From contig JACEVL010000162.1 of NCBI GenBank assembly GCA_020284085.1, positions 726,001 through 790,000 of the forward strand: a DNA stretch of 64,000 nt, in the 5' to 3' direction. Numbering within the stretch: position 1 is the first letter of the stretch; every line of letters starts with the position of its first letter. A program made the position numbers and the translations under genes. The stretch is from Aporrectodea caliginosa (lineage: Eukaryota; Annelida; Clitellata; Crassiclitellata; Lumbricidae). Positions 1 to 30,330 of the stretch are shown here, one piece after another. The notes below the pieces were generated by a model that did no database searches, was not told where the DNA came from, and saw only the letters and a program-made list of their open reading frames with translations.

Positions 1-71
<71 letters not shown>
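1..71. repeat. (ATCA)n microsatellite
   Basis: A pure tetranucleotide array opens the window and ends at CTGTAGCC. Its left end is cut by the window edge. No gene signal is seen in it. Confidence 0.95.
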
Positions 72-189
72 TGTAGCCGGCAGCTAGGCAACTTATTGCA
101 CGACAGGCCAATCACAGAGAAAAGTCTTATTGTTGCACTGTGGATGGCTGGGCGGGTGGTAATGGTTGATAAGGCATGGAAAGGCAAGA

Positions 190-405
190 TATGGTAGGTA
201 TTGTATTGTATTTGACCATTCTATAGTGCTTCTCCAAGTGTAGCCCATTCAGAAGAGCTCCCAGTGTGAGAGACCCCGAGAAAAAGGCAATATTTGAGGT
301 GAGAGAAAGACGAAGAAACGCTAGCAGAGAAAATGGTGGAGTGGAGAGGTGGGGAAGACCATTTCATAAAGAGGTGCCTGTGCATAGGTAGCTTATGGTA
401 AGGCA
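190..405 (-). mobile_element. LINE 3' end fragment (CR1/L2-like tail, ATACA-rich)
   Basis: On the minus strand the frame contains FSHLKYCLFLG and ends at about 221. It is followed by a short 3' tail with ACAATACAAT repeats. The same FSHLKTFLFLG motif and the same tail type occur on the plus strand near 4240, so both are 5'-truncated copies of one LINE family. Only the C-terminal tail of ORF2 remains. It lies just downstream of the last CYFIP-like exon in the window. Confidence 0.6.
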
Positions 406-458
406 AGTCAGTGTGGAACCTGTTGTAAGGTTTATGTTAAGCTGTTCATGAAACTCAC

Positions 459-18993
<18,535 letters not shown>

Positions 18994-19054
18994 CTTAAAA
19001 GTCTACAAAATCAAATTTTCATTACAATGGGGTGTATGCATTGCAATCATGAGT

Positions 19055-19262
19055 GGGGTATGGTAGACAATGGTTTGAGCACTCGCCTTGTAACATGGAG
19101 TATGAGTTTGAGCCTCAACTGAGTCAGTTACTGTGTAGATACCATGAGCAAGTCCCTTGCTCACAATGGCTCAGTGCCATCGATATGCTTGGTCATTAAA
19201 TACTGATGCTTAATAATTGCATACTACTACTACTACTACTACTAATAATAATAATAATATGA
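19055..19262 (+). mobile_element. tRNA-derived SINE, family D (TAC/TAA tail)
   Basis: A tRNA-like head (B-box-like GAGTTTGAGCC) is followed by ACTGTGTAGATACC, GAGCAAGTCCCTTGC and ATGCTTGGTCATTAAATACTG. The tail is (TAC)n then (TAA)n. The body matches 43555-43835 in order and spacing. Confidence 0.75.
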
Positions 19263-19640
19263 TAATAATAAAAATAATAATAGAGACATTCGTGCACCTC
19301 ACCAAGGATGAGGACTGCCAGCTCCAGAATTTTGCACTTCTTCGGACAATTTCTAAGAGCCTAAGGGATTTTCCCTAACTCAGCCGAAAAAATAACAAAA
19401 ATAATAATAATAATAATAATCAGAGACCTGGTGGGTGTCCTGGCCAACCACAGATGGTCACTCATCCAAGGACAAACACGACTCAACTTCAACTTTGTGT
19501 CATTATACAGTATACAATATGACTGTAAATTAATAATGCACTCAGGACTGACAAAGTTCAGAAGTGCACTTGGTTGTTACCTGGCTCAGTGCTTATTACC
19601 CTGTTTGACTCATCATTTGTTCCTCTGAATTATTGTTTAC
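19262..19640. other. Intergenic sequence with two short (TAA)n tracts
   Basis: AATAATAAT tracts at about 19243-19280 and 19395-19420 bracket a GGATGAGGACTGCC segment. No gene recognised. Confidence 0.5.
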
Positions 19641-20150
19641 CACAGAGTGGTGGAGAAGGCGTTAAGTGAAGGGAGGAGGATGGAGCTGGATGGATTGACA
19701 GAAGTAGATAGAAGGTGGACAGGCATGAACAGGCAAAGAGTGGGTGGAAATAGGTAGAGAAGGGTCTATGGGGTGGGGAGGGATGGAGATGGTGTATTGA
19801 AGTGGTGAAGTTGGCAGACAAGTGGACAGAGTTACTGCAGGGAGTTAAGAGGGGCGAAGATGGATTGATTAGGTTGATATGGACTGAGAAGTGTGCAGAG
19901 GGATGATGACCGGCTGAGAAGATGCACAAAGATGCAGAGGAGTGCAGAGGGGTTGAGAAGGGTGGGTGAAGTTGAAGGTGCCGAGAGTGGTGGGGAATTG
20001 TGGAGTGGGGTGAAAAGCGGTGGAGAGGGCTTTGAGAGGGGTGAAGAATGGTGGAGAGAGCTTGAGAGGGGTGGAAAATGGTGAAGATGCAACACACAGG
20101 TGGGAGGTGTAAAGATGGGTAAGAGGGTTAGAGGTAGTAGTTGCAAGAGG
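19640..20150. repeat. Degenerate G/A-rich repeat
   Basis: GGTGGAGAGG, GTGAAGATG and TTGAGAGGGG variants recur for about 500 bp. The minus-strand frame full of Pro, His and Ser is a repeat artefact. Confidence 0.75.
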
Positions 20151-21600
20151 TTGAGAGAAGAATTGTGTTTAAGGGGTTATATAGGAATGTGAGGTCAAGG
20201 TCAATAAGATGTAGTTAAATGCTGGAAACTGTTACAGATGAAGTTGAGGACAGGACAGGTGAAAGGAGGTGTTGAAGGATGAAGCGGGTCTGATCCAGGT
20301 GGACAGATGAACAGGATCTGGAGATGGATAGAGTTTCTGAATTCATAACAGTATTCGGTATCTATCACCCAGCTTTCCATTAGGATCGTTTGTTGTACCT
20401 CCCAATTATGGTATACTACTCATTTGTGGTACCGAGAAACTGTAACACTATTTACTTAGAATTCTATATCTTCTGAACTGAGAACGTTAACTTCCAAATC
20501 AACATTCAAGCATGCACGTGATTTATCATATGCATCCTGGTACAAAAATTGGAAGTGCAATTTAAAGAAAACAGATGGCTAAGCTTTGAGAAAACATGTA
20601 TAGGCCTACACGATCCATTGCTAGGTAGGTATGCGATGCACCTTATCTGGGTAACCAATACTTCCTGTATTCCTATCTCTTCGATTTCAGATTAGGTGTC
20701 AAGTGTTGTAAAACTCTCAAACTGAAACGCACGCGCACAAAACGCAAACTTCTCCATACAATTTAACAGTAAGTTTCCATACCCTTTATTCTGAACGACA
20801 AACACAAACTTTAAGTTCATAAAAAACAGATAAAAACTTCGTGAATCCAGTGCTCCTCACCGAGAAGGAACTAAAAGCCTCGTTATATATGGTTCCCTGT
20901 TTTAAAATCTTAGACGTAATCGTTAGCGTGTGGACTTGGTAAATAGCAGGCAACCAGCCTTCAGAAGTAGCGAGGGGTCGAAAAATCAGTCACCGATCTC
21001 AGACTCCCCACTCATGGGGCCTTGCCAAGAAGTCCGTTAAGCTAAACCACCAGCATTTTAGAACGCAACCAATGGTTAGAGCCTAGGATTTTAATCGTTT
21101 ATCACACCAGCATGCAGCGCACAGGGCAAGGGCTATAGAGGTGTGGGCTACAGTTGCTTCCAATCCTTCGATGTGGGGAGGGGTTGCAAACGGAGGGAGC
21201 AGTTAAAATAGGAGGCCTAATTATCCGAATAGAGTCATACGCAGAACATACGACCATAATCCGCTATGGGCTCAATACGTCTTACATATTGGACCCTAAT
21301 GTAGGGCAAATGATAGGGGAACATGATTGCCATCTCAGATGCCACAGCGCTAAGGCAAGACAACTAGATCAAAATGTCACAGGCTCACAGCAGTGCTAAA
21401 AACCCTGTGTCAAGCGCATTAAACCCCGAAAATGTTGTTCATTGGAGTTTGGGAGCACTCGTGACTAAGATGAAGGCCCCTTCAACTAGAAGAGAAGAGG
21501 AAACCCTTAATCTAGCCCTCCAGAGGCAGCCATGCGTATGAAGTGTTAGGGCCAGTGACCCAGTGCTTGCTCTACACCTCTCCAACAGCGTATGATTAGT
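20150..21600. other. Intergenic sequence, little recognised
   Basis: No supported gene. A tRNA-like segment on the minus strand near 20930-21055 (GGTGGTTTAGCTTAACGG) may be another SINE head, but its B box is poor. Confidence 0.5.
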
Positions 21601-21614
21601 GTATTCATTTTTTA

Positions 21615-21741
21615 TAGGTGAGTTCGCTAGGGGGCGCGATTGGAGCAGAAATCCCGAAACCTCTGCCCTGGCGGGGAATTTGAACACCCGACCTCAGCGT
21701 TGACAGTGCAGCACGCTAACCACTAGAATATTGCGCATCCG
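21615..21741 (-). mobile_element. tRNA-derived SINE head, family E
   Basis: The minus strand shows GGTTAGCGTGCTGCACTG as A-box region and GGGTGTTCAAATTCCC as B-box region, as at 5600-5700. Confidence 0.6.
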
Positions 21742-22530
21742 TATGCATAAATAATGTCAATTGATTAGCAGTATAAAAATGCGTTACTTCTTACGACGTG
21801 GGCAGTTCGAAGATGTGGATGTAGACTATCTTCCATCAATGCAGATTTGCATTCTTACTACATCCCGTACAACTTACCAACGTCTATTAAAAATTGCCCT
21901 ACGCATGCCTGTCATTATTATTTAAGTTACTGAGGCTGTGAATAATCACATGTTAATTAGCTGGTCTTTGCCCGTTATGCTTTCATGCAGCAATTGACTT
22001 GCACTCGATAAGCCTTTTCCATCGCTAAGCCTGAAGGTCGGGGTGTAGCCTAAGTGTTAGGCCTTGTTGGGGTGGGCTGATAACGTCGACAGCGATTATA
22101 GTTAGTTGTTCCACTGGCTATTATGCTCCTAATGGCTCCTTCAGGGCTATAGTGTCCCAGCTGTACAAGGTGCATTAGTGGGCTTGTGGGCTTATCAGCG
22201 CTCAACAAGATATTGACCTAGTTTGGACGTATCATATACATAACGCTGACCTAATGTGTGTAAAGCCCAGTATTGATATGTAGGCTATAATTATTATAAA
22301 CCCTATTTAAACATAGGCCTACCTGTACACAAATATCACATAACATAGCCCCAAATAAACATACACATATCGTTGCCCTATTTCTACGTATATCCTGCCA
22401 ACATTGTGTAGGCTATACAGGTCTATTATAGGGGCCTAATATATTAACATGATTGTGCAATGTGCATTATATAAAAGTAAACACGTGCATGCATATATAC
22501 AACCATACGAACATATTGCACATGCTTTTG
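21742..22530. other. Intergenic sequence, nothing recognised
   Basis: AT-rich DNA with many TAGGCCTA words. No ORF, RNA gene or bounded repeat was found. Confidence 0.6.
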
Positions 22531-22535
22531 TTTAA

Positions 22536-22536
<1 letters not shown>

Positions 22537-22571
<35 letters not shown>
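22537..22571. repeat. (AT)n microsatellite
   Basis: Perfect AT dinucleotide run. Confidence 0.95.
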
Positions 22572-22573
<2 letters not shown>

Positions 22574-22994
22574 GAAATAAAATTACGCCTGACTATTAAT
22601 AGACCTATAATGGCCCATAAACGGTGAATTAATAAAAGATAAGAACAAAATTATTATCATCTATTCCCACGTCATTTGTTTGTCTAATGGTTGGTTACAC
22701 AGGCACTTTGATCGACTGAGGGGGGCCTGCAGGGACATCTCTTCTGCTCATATCAGGAAGTAAGATCGCCCAGTTTTCGTGCTTGAGTATACGTATTTAT
22801 AGGCCTATACAACATCAGATTTTGTTATAAATTTACTTTATGGTTTATACACTATTTCAACCCAAGAAACATACTTAGGCCTACCTCCCTGAACTACTAT
22901 TGAAAGAGATATGCAGTAAATGAATGATTACCTTACCATATCTTACCTTAGCTTGCATATATATCTGACCTTACCTTATACGTATAGGCCTACC

Positions 22995-23790
22995 CATAGT
23001 TGTAAAAACCGTTTTTTTCGTTTTTTATTATTTTTTCCAAAACGTCGTTTTTTTCGTTTTTTATTTCTCGTCTCGTTTTTTTCCGTTTTTTATATTTTGT
23101 ATGTAACTTTATTTATTAACTCTCTCTTACTATTTATTTTATTTTATTTTTGTCTGATATCCCTTACGTTGTCTCCGTCCTTTCAAGGATTCATCTTATT
23201 TACGTCACTATTTAGTGTCATCAGTTGAGAAATAAACAGCACTGTACAGGGAAATAAAATTTATAAAAGTTATTTGAATTTCTAAGTTATCCAAAATATT
23301 GTCTTTGTACTCCGTAATCTCTGATTGACTAATAAACTGACGGATATTACTCCATATCAAGTTCTTATATATGTCAGAATTGTTAGTAGACCTACAATTT
23401 TTAATTAAGTACACTCTATACTTACAAAGTTTAGTTTTTATTTGCTTATATCAGCTTGGATTTATGTGGACTTATGTATACAATTTAAATTTGAAAAGAT
23501 TTCAATATTTTTAATTTCTCAATTTCTTTTTAAACCAAACTTAGGGAAAAAAAAAATAATTGTTGTAGATTACTGTTACTTGGTGTTTACTAATAAAGTT
23601 ATGTTATTTGCTGATTAAAATTAAATTGTGTAATCAAGGTTTTTAATTTTAAAATGCAGTAAAAGATGTAGAAAAGTCAAATTATTTTCGTTTCCGTTTT
23701 TTTCTCGTTTTTTTCCGTTTTTTATATTTTTTAATAAAACGACGTTTTTTTTCGTTTTTTATTTTGATTTCACCGTTTTTAACAACTATG
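22995..23790. mobile_element. hAT-type non-autonomous element (796 bp)
   Basis: Ends CATAGTTGTAAAAACCG and, reversed, CATAGTTGTTAAAAACGG. Flanks GGCCTACC (22987-22994) and GGCCTAAC (23791-23798) match at 7 of 8 bases. Both ends carry many CGTTTTTTTCG and CGTTTTTTAT words in the same orientation. No transposase frame in the middle. Confidence 0.82.
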
Positions 23791-23799
23791 GGCCTAACT

Positions 23800-24430
23800 T
23801 ACCCAGACCTATAGGGCCTATACCTCACGTTGCGTTATGGTACGGTATGGTACCTTTGCCATGCCATATCCACCTTGCTCTACTAACCTTACCTTACCTA
23901 AAGGTCATCTTACCTTGCCCCAGTTTACGTTACCTTTGGCTTAACCTCAGTTTATGTTGCTTTTCCTCTCACTGCATTGATCTATCTTTCTTTCGTCTTG
24001 TTTTACCTTATACCTAACCTCCGACACATAGGCCAAAATAGGACCAACTTTAAGACCATTTAGGCCTACATGACAACCACACCTTTTTGACAACTTAACT
24101 ATGTAAATAGGGATATAGGTGGCCTATATTTATATGTAATATATTTTTTTCTGCCCATACATTGCACGAGCAGAAAAACACAGTGAAGGATCAAGACACT
24201 GAACAAACAGACAAGTAAAAATAAATCAGATGGGACATAGACAAAAAGACAGAAGACAGACTGACAGGAAGACAGATAGACAGATAAACAGGGAGGGAAG
24301 AAGGCATGTGGGAAACAGTCTGAACAGTGATTACCATAGACAAACATGCAGAGATTACTGTGAGTGACAGAGAGATAAACATGGACATAAATAATATTGA
24401 GACAAACACAGTCTCTAAAGGGTCAATGAA
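23800..24430. other. Intergenic sequence with CCTTA-rich stretch
   Basis: ACCTTACCTTACC words at 23880-24010 resemble those just left of the hAT element (22925-22990). The minus-strand frame at 24099-24347 is pyrimidine-rich low complexity. No gene supported. Confidence 0.5.
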
Positions 24431-24439
24431 AATGTACTA

Positions 24440-24790
24440 TATAAATCTGATGACGGACAATACAATAGCATAAACATGTGTCTCTGTGTATGTGCTTGTA
24501 TATAATGTTAGTGTATGCATGCATGTATTTAAATATACATGTATGTAAGTATGTGTGTATGCATGTATGTATGTATGAACGTATGTATGTATGTATGTAT
24601 ATAAATCTGATGACAGTACAATAGCATTCATATGCATATTTGTTTATGTGTGTATGTATACTGTTTGTGTATGCATGAATTTACGCATGCAAGTCTGTAA
24701 GTGTGTGTGCATGTATGTAAGTATGTATGTATGAACGTGCGTACGCATGCATAATCACGTATGCGTGTGCGTATGTGTGCATGTCTGGGC
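24440..24790. repeat. Diverged 160-bp duplication with GTAT-type repeats
   Basis: TATAAATCTGATGAC and ACAATAGCAT occur near 24440 and again near 24600, each followed by TGTGTATG-rich DNA. Confidence 0.6.
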
Positions 24791-25011
24791 ATATGTATCT
24801 ACACATGTCTCCAATAATACAGAGACAGTTACAGAGACAGACATAAACATACAGGCAGATGCAGAGACGCAAACAGTGAGACAGGAACAGAGACAGACAG
24901 AGAGGCTATCATGCATGCATTCTGCTTCTGCCTCAAAGAAAAAGGTTAACAAATATTGACCCGAGTTTGTGCAAAGATCTTCCTCGATCGCTGCTTTCAG
25001 TCCAAGAGTCG

Positions 25012-25045
25012 CTTGATGCTGCTGCTGCTGCTGCTGCTGATGCTG
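25012..25045. repeat. (CTG)n trinucleotide repeat
   Basis: About eight CTG units with one GAT interruption. No supported coding context. Confidence 0.85.
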
Positions 25046-25089
25046 TTGCCCCAATTCTCTGCCCCGTAGCCCCCCACCACACCTGAAGC

Positions 25090-25420
25090 ACGCGAGAAGA
25101 GAAAGAGGGTGATAAAGAAGAGGTGGTGTAGAAGGACGACGAAGAGAAAGAGGAGGAATAAGAAGAGGGAGGGAACAAGAGGAGGAGGAAGAGGAGGAGT
25201 AAGAGGAGGAAGAGGAATCCTCTGTGGACGAATAGAAAGAGTAGGTAATAGAGGAGGAGGAAAAGAAGGAGTAAGAAGAGGAAGTCGAAGCTAAGGGGAA
25301 AAGAGGAAGAGGAGGAGGAAGAGAAAGAAGACGAGAAGTGGAAGAGCAGGAGGAGGAAAAGGAGAGGTGGTGGAGGAAGAAGAGGCAGGGGAGAGGGAAG
25401 GGGGAGACATAAGGAGGGAA
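25090..25420. repeat. Long homopurine tract (AGG/AAG-rich)
   Basis: About 330 bases that are nearly all purine on the plus strand (GAGGAGGAAGAGG variants). Frames on either strand are low complexity and not genes. Confidence 0.9.
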
Positions 25421-25600
25421 GGAGTCTGTCGCTGTACTGGACAAAGCAGGGCGGATAGACACGAACTGGGACCCAGAATCAGCTCAAGTATTGTTGTCCA
25501 GCATTCGTAAGCAGAATAAGAATGACTCACTGACTGACTCACTTACCTACTGAAACACTCAAAGGTCCACTTACTGACACACTGACGTCGGTTAGTTGCT

Positions 25601-25601
25601 G

Positions 25602-25655
<54 letters not shown>

Positions 25656-25700
25656 TTCTATGATATATATATATATATATAAATTTCTATGATTATATAT
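25601..25700. repeat. (AT)n microsatellite pair
   Basis: Two AT runs separated by AAATTTCTATGAT, which itself is repeated. Confidence 0.9.
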
Positions 25701-25974
25701 ATATGTATATAATATGTGTATTCACACACATGTGTATGTATGTACGTCTCAGCTAATTCAATAAATCGGCGCTTTGAACATGCGCACGACCACTCTGATG
25801 GTTTTTCGGATCACGTGACACCACCATCCTTATTTCCTGCGCCACGACAATACAAGAAATAGCGACGCTGTTTATGTGGCTTCCGACGGACAACATATCA
25901 GTCCTTCTGCCAAGTTTTAATTGAGATTTGCAAGCGATTACAAAGTAATTAATCGATACACAAAAGAAAAGGAG

Positions 25975-27290
25975 ACTGTTAAAATTACAGAGGCATTAGC
26001 CTACAGAGCAATTCAGGAAAGTTTTCGCCAAAATGATACAGAGCAGAATGAAGCAGTATGTTGAAAGAGCACTTGGAGAAGAACATGCCTGGTTCAGGCC
26101 AGGAAGAAACACAACTGATCAACTCTTCACAATGAGGCAGATAGACCTACTTGAAAAAGCATAGAACGCAGGCAGAAAGTTTTATCAACGTCGTAGACTT
26201 CAAACAAGCATTTGACACAATATGGCGTGATGGAATTATAAAGGAGAGTGATGCAAAATGCACGAATATCAGAGCAGTTGATCAAAATTGTAGCCTAGGC
26301 CTACAAGGGATAGGCTGTAGCGAAAATCACCAAATGCCATATAAAAGTAGATAAACAGATCACATAATACTTTCGCAAAAAACGAGAGTACGACAAGGAT
26401 GCATCTTAATTATCGCCATACCTATTCAACCTATTATTAGAAGCAGTACTGTCACTCAGCCTTAACAACACTGAGGCAGGAATCAAGTTAAATAGAGAGC
26501 AGATGAATAATCTCCGATTAGAAGGCGATATTGGCCTCCTCACTAGTAGTGGACCAGAATTACATGTATACAGGCTACATGATATTATGACACAGATTGA
26601 CGAAACCAGTAGAGGTTTCCGCCTAATGACCAACGCAGAGAAAAATAAACAATGGAGATGGAAAAGACCAAAGAGACACCAATAACTATCACAATCCAAG
26701 GAGAAGCTATTCAGCTAGTAGAACAATTCGTCTAACTAAACGCAGATGGCAGCAACGAAGAAGACGTACAAAGAAGAATTGGACGCACTTCATAAGCATT
26801 TTGAATAAAATGAAAACGATATGGAGAAGCAGAGAGTTAGCAAAGAAAACAAAAACAAAAAATACGAAGCGATGACAAAACCGATTTTTCTATATGGAGA
26901 AGCAGAGAGTTAGCAAAGAAAACAAAAACAAAAAATACGAAGCGATGACAAAACCGATTTTTCTATAGGCTACGGGTCGGAATGATGGACAATGCGAGAG
27001 CAAGTTGAGGACAGAATAATATACAGCAGAATGAGTTGGCTACGGAAGATCGCAGGTAGGCCTATTTCAAGATTGCAGAAAATAAGATACGATGACATTG
27101 GACAGGCATTAGGGATCGAAACAACTCTGCTAGACAAAGTCGTTCAACGAAGACGCCGATGGTTTGGTTATGCAGAGAGATATGCTAGTTGACCGAATCC
27201 CACACAATCATCACAATGCACTACAGGCAAGATTCAAGGGAAAAAGAAACAAAGGCGGACCAAGGCCACGATGGATAGATGCTATTTAAT
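25975..27290 (+). pseudogene. Fossil RTE-like LINE reverse transcriptase
   Basis: Conserved fragments appear in order but in shifting frames with stops: YRGISLQSNSGKVFAKMI, FRPGRNTTDQLFTMRQI, NVVDFKQAFDTIWRDG, RVRQGC, then WLRKIAGRPISRLQKIR and VVQRRRRWFGYAERY. This is the order of an RTE-like ORF2 from reverse transcriptase to C terminus. A 73-bp segment is duplicated in tandem at 26819-26964. It belongs to a subfamily different from 13195-14930. Confidence 0.8.
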
Positions 27291-27299
27291 TTCAATTTT

Positions 27300-27890
27300 T
27301 TTTCAATTCAAATTGTTTTATTACAACCAATTATTACAGAAATGCAGCGAATGTGAAACAACAAAATACATTGGCGACAAAGGGAGCCCCGAAAGGGATG
27401 GAGATCCCGCTATGGAGGGTCGCCCATAAATAGCAATTAAATTATCTACAAACAAGTGATAAGACGATCTAACTAAAAACTTATTTAAAACCTTAATACG
27501 CGCGATCATATGCACTTCCAGTGACAGTAGCTGTTTAGACCTAGAAGTGAGATAAATGCACGTAATATTTTCTTGAAAACCTGCAGATTAATTGAGATTG
27601 AGGAGATAACATCCCTTGGACTAACACTATGGGGGCAATGGACTTGACAAATGAACGAGGACTATGGAGATCAAATGGCTGCCGTCACGAACTGATGATA
27701 TACAAGCATATACTTACATTCGGATTTATACGTGGGCTTACAAGATATATAATGCCGACCACTGATCTCGTGTTGGGTGATATACGATCACTAAAAAATT
27801 TATATATGGGTCTATATGATATATGCCGTTCACTGATCTTGTGTTGGGTGATGTACGATATATGATACACCATCATCTGCCTCAGGCTCT
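27300..27890. other. Intergenic sequence, local 90-bp duplication
   Basis: GATCTCGTGTTGGGTGATATACGAT and GATCTTGTGTTGGGTGATGTACGAT occur near 27763 and 27835, with TATATGAT-type flanks. No gene supported. Confidence 0.55.
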
Positions 27891-28175
27891 TCTTATCTAT
27901 CATCCCTCAGGCCATCCACTCAAAACTAAAGTCTCACCTCTTCAAGGATTCCTTCCCTGACCTCCGCCCTCCAATGATTCTCGACCTAGACGAATCCCGC
28001 CTTAGTGGCTCATCTGTCTCCTTTATCCGGTCTCTCTGGCAACTGGACTTGGATCTCCATTTGACAACTCTCTGGACAACCCCTCTGATTCGATGCAGCG
28101 CTCGTGAATAAGCTGGTGCCCTGCGTTTAGCTTTAGATCAGCGTTTAGAAAATTAATGTGGACTTTACGAACGAT
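27890..28175 (+). mobile_element. LINE tail fragment ending in the GTGAATAAGC family tail
   Basis: One frame reads IHSKLKSHLFKDSFPD, a LINE ORF2 end. It is followed by CCCCTCTGATTCGATGCAGCG, GTGAATAAGCTGGTGCCC and TAGAAAATT. This ties the GTGAATAAGC tail family to a LINE ORF2. Confidence 0.65.
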
Positions 28176-28374
28176 TACTGATGTATAATATGTGTAAAAA
28201 GGTAGTTGAACAATTAAGTTGCCCAACTGAATCGAAAACCATCAGACGATTTGTGGTGCCACGGAATAAATTCTTTGATGGAGTCAAATAGAGTACAGGT
28301 GGATTATAACGATGCCAGCCAGTATGGATACTTCGGAAACACAAGGCGCTTCGCTTCAGCTCTGACTGTCTGCC

Positions 28375-28515
28375 TGCCCGACTCTCTGGATTTTGACCCC
28401 CTGCCTATCGATTCTGTTTTGATTAAGCGTCTGTGAATAAGCTGGTTCCCGCGACTTCGCTTTTGTGGGCGCTGTAGAAATCTCGAGTTTACGATTTTTT
28501 TACGATTACGATTTG
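28375..28515 (+). repeat. LINE-type 3' tail repeat (GTGAATAAGC family)
   Basis: CTGTGAATAAGCTGGTTCCC, GTAGAAATCTCGAGTTTACG and TACGATTACGATT mark another tail copy, diverged from the one at 28030. Confidence 0.6.
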
Positions 28516-28798
28516 TCAAACTGCGTTAGACTCGAACCGATCTCAGAGCTACTCGTAATAATATTTTGAATGAATAAACAAGACAGTAGCCTACATATTC
28601 TAGAAAGGACCTAGATAAATAAGTATAGGCCGCAAATAGAATACCGGTACCCCCTAAATCCCTAATAGATGTTTGCATTTACGATATCTGACTACAACAT
28701 GTTTTCACTGAAGCGACCATTGCGCTTTGTGATAACAACGACTCGAAAGTCATTGTAAAATTAAATGACATTAGACAATGTGTATGAGATTGTTTATG

Positions 28799-28889
28799 TG
28801 TATGTGTGTATGTATGTAGGCTATGTATGTATGTATGTATGTATGTATGTATGTATGTATGTATGTATGTATGTATGTATGTATGTATG

Positions 28890-28923
<34 letters not shown>

Positions 28924-29225
28924 TGTATGTATGTATGTATGTATGTATGTATGTATGTATGTATGTATGTATGTATGTACGTATGTATGTATGTACGTAC
29001 GTACGTGTGTATGTATGTACGTACGTGTGTATGTATGTATGTACGTACGTACGTACGTATGCATGTATGTATGTATGTATGTTTGTATGTATGTATGTAT
29101 GTATGTATGTATGTATGTATGTAGTACGTACGTACGTACGTACGTATGTGTGTATGTATGTACGTACGTACGTACGTATGTATGTATGTATGTATGTATG
29201 CACGTAGACAATATTTGCATGTATG
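28799..29225. repeat. (GTAT)n/(GTAC)n tetranucleotide tract
   Basis: About 400 bases of GTAT units with blocks of GTAC. Overlapping frames on both strands encoding YVCM or HTYI repeats are artefacts of period four. Confidence 0.97.
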
Positions 29226-29239
29226 CATGTATGTGTCCT

Positions 29240-30015
29240 ATTTTTAATATATATTAACGATCTTACAAATGCCTCAACCCTACTACAGTTCGCATTATTC
29301 TCTGACGCCGCATCCATCCTTATTTCTAACAAGTCATATAATAATGATCTGTTTTATCTGATGAATCAGGAATTGGCTATAGGGTCACTGACCGCTTCTA
29401 TGCTAGTAAATCATCTCTTAATTTAAGCAAAACTAATTACATTTTATTTTGCTCTCATCGCAAAAAGATCTCATCTACAATAAACCAATTGGTCATTAAT
29501 GGAATCTCCATCCCTCGTGTTAAGTCAGTCACGTTTTGGGGTACCTATCTTGATCAATGCCTAACATGGAATGATCATATGAAACTCTGTTCCCTTTTGG
29601 ATCGCCCAATGATTTCCCTTCACTCTGTACCCAACCAATCTGTACCTACTTTTAATAATTGTTTGTTTTAAGAAATGCTGTACTTATGAACTGTAACTGA
29701 AACTGTGAAACAATAAAGAACGATAAAGAAGAAAGAAACTCATCTCTCAAAAGCAGCAAAAACTGTTGGCATTATCAGCCATTATGGCTATGATACCTCA
29801 CCTGTTACCTAGTCAAACACGTCTTAATCTATGCTATTCTCTTATTCGCCCGTACCTTGCATATTCTAATATGGTCTGGGCCTCGACATACTCTACAAGG
29901 CTAACGAGATTAAATAAGTTACAAAGAAGAGCCATGCGAGTAACTGCTGGCCCTCGGCACGCTATGCCTACCGATGCAATATATAATCTTTATTGTGTCC
30001 TAAATATCCAACATG
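29240..30015 (+). pseudogene. LINE reverse transcriptase fossil (Jockey/CR1-like), with nested insertion
   Basis: Conserved pieces in order: IYINDLTNASTLLQFALFSD (motif C), LVINGISIPRVKSVTFWGTY, then LLPSQTRLNLCYSLIRPYL and LNKLQRRAMRVTAGPRHAM. Frameshifts and stops make it inactive. A segment at 29588-29734 interrupts it between two GAAACTC copies. Both ends run into GTAT-type repeats. Confidence 0.82.
29588..29734 (+). mobile_element. Short retroposed insertion inside the LINE fossil
   Basis: It is bounded by GAAACTC at 29581-29587 and 29735-29741. It ends in CAATAAAGAACGATAAAGAAG, which contains a polyadenylation signal and an A-rich end. Its source is not recognised. Confidence 0.6.
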
Positions 30016-30019
30016 TATG

Positions 30020-30330
30020 TATGCACGTATGTATGCATGTATGTATGTGTGAATGTATCTGAGTATGTATGAATGTATTTCTTCATGTAGGCCTATGTGT
30101 GCGTCTGAGTATGAATGTATGTATATATGCATGTATTATTGTATATCTACAGTGTATGTATGGATATGAATAGGTATACGTAGTGCATACATAGTGCATA
30201 CGTAGTGTATTATGTAGATCCCACACTCGGAACAACAAGAGACAGAGATAGAAAGAGAGATATAGATATGGAGACAGAGACAGAGATAGTAATACAATGT
30301 CATGCATTGAACCGAGTTTGAACCGAGTTT
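30020..30330. repeat. GTAT-type degenerate microsatellite
   Basis: ATGTATGCACG and GAATGTATG variants, then an AGAGACAGAGATAG stretch near 30240. No gene. Confidence 0.75.

Noticed and set aside
19630..20146. Minus-strand frames rich in His, Pro and Ser
   Set aside because: Degenerate G/A-rich repeat; two overlapping frames have the same composition.
24755..25462. 235-codon minus-strand frame rich in Ser and Pro
   Set aside because: It lies over a homopurine tract and repeats; composition is explained by low complexity, with no domain.
28799..29225. CRISPR-like array
   Set aside because: Repeats are simple tetranucleotides without unique spacers, in a eukaryotic genome.
28679..29332. Long overlapping frames on both strands encoding HTYI or YVCM repeats
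   Set aside because: They come from a period-4 GTAT/GTAC tract that lacks stops in several frames; no protein is implied. The same holds at 10030, 49088, 50440 and 52715.
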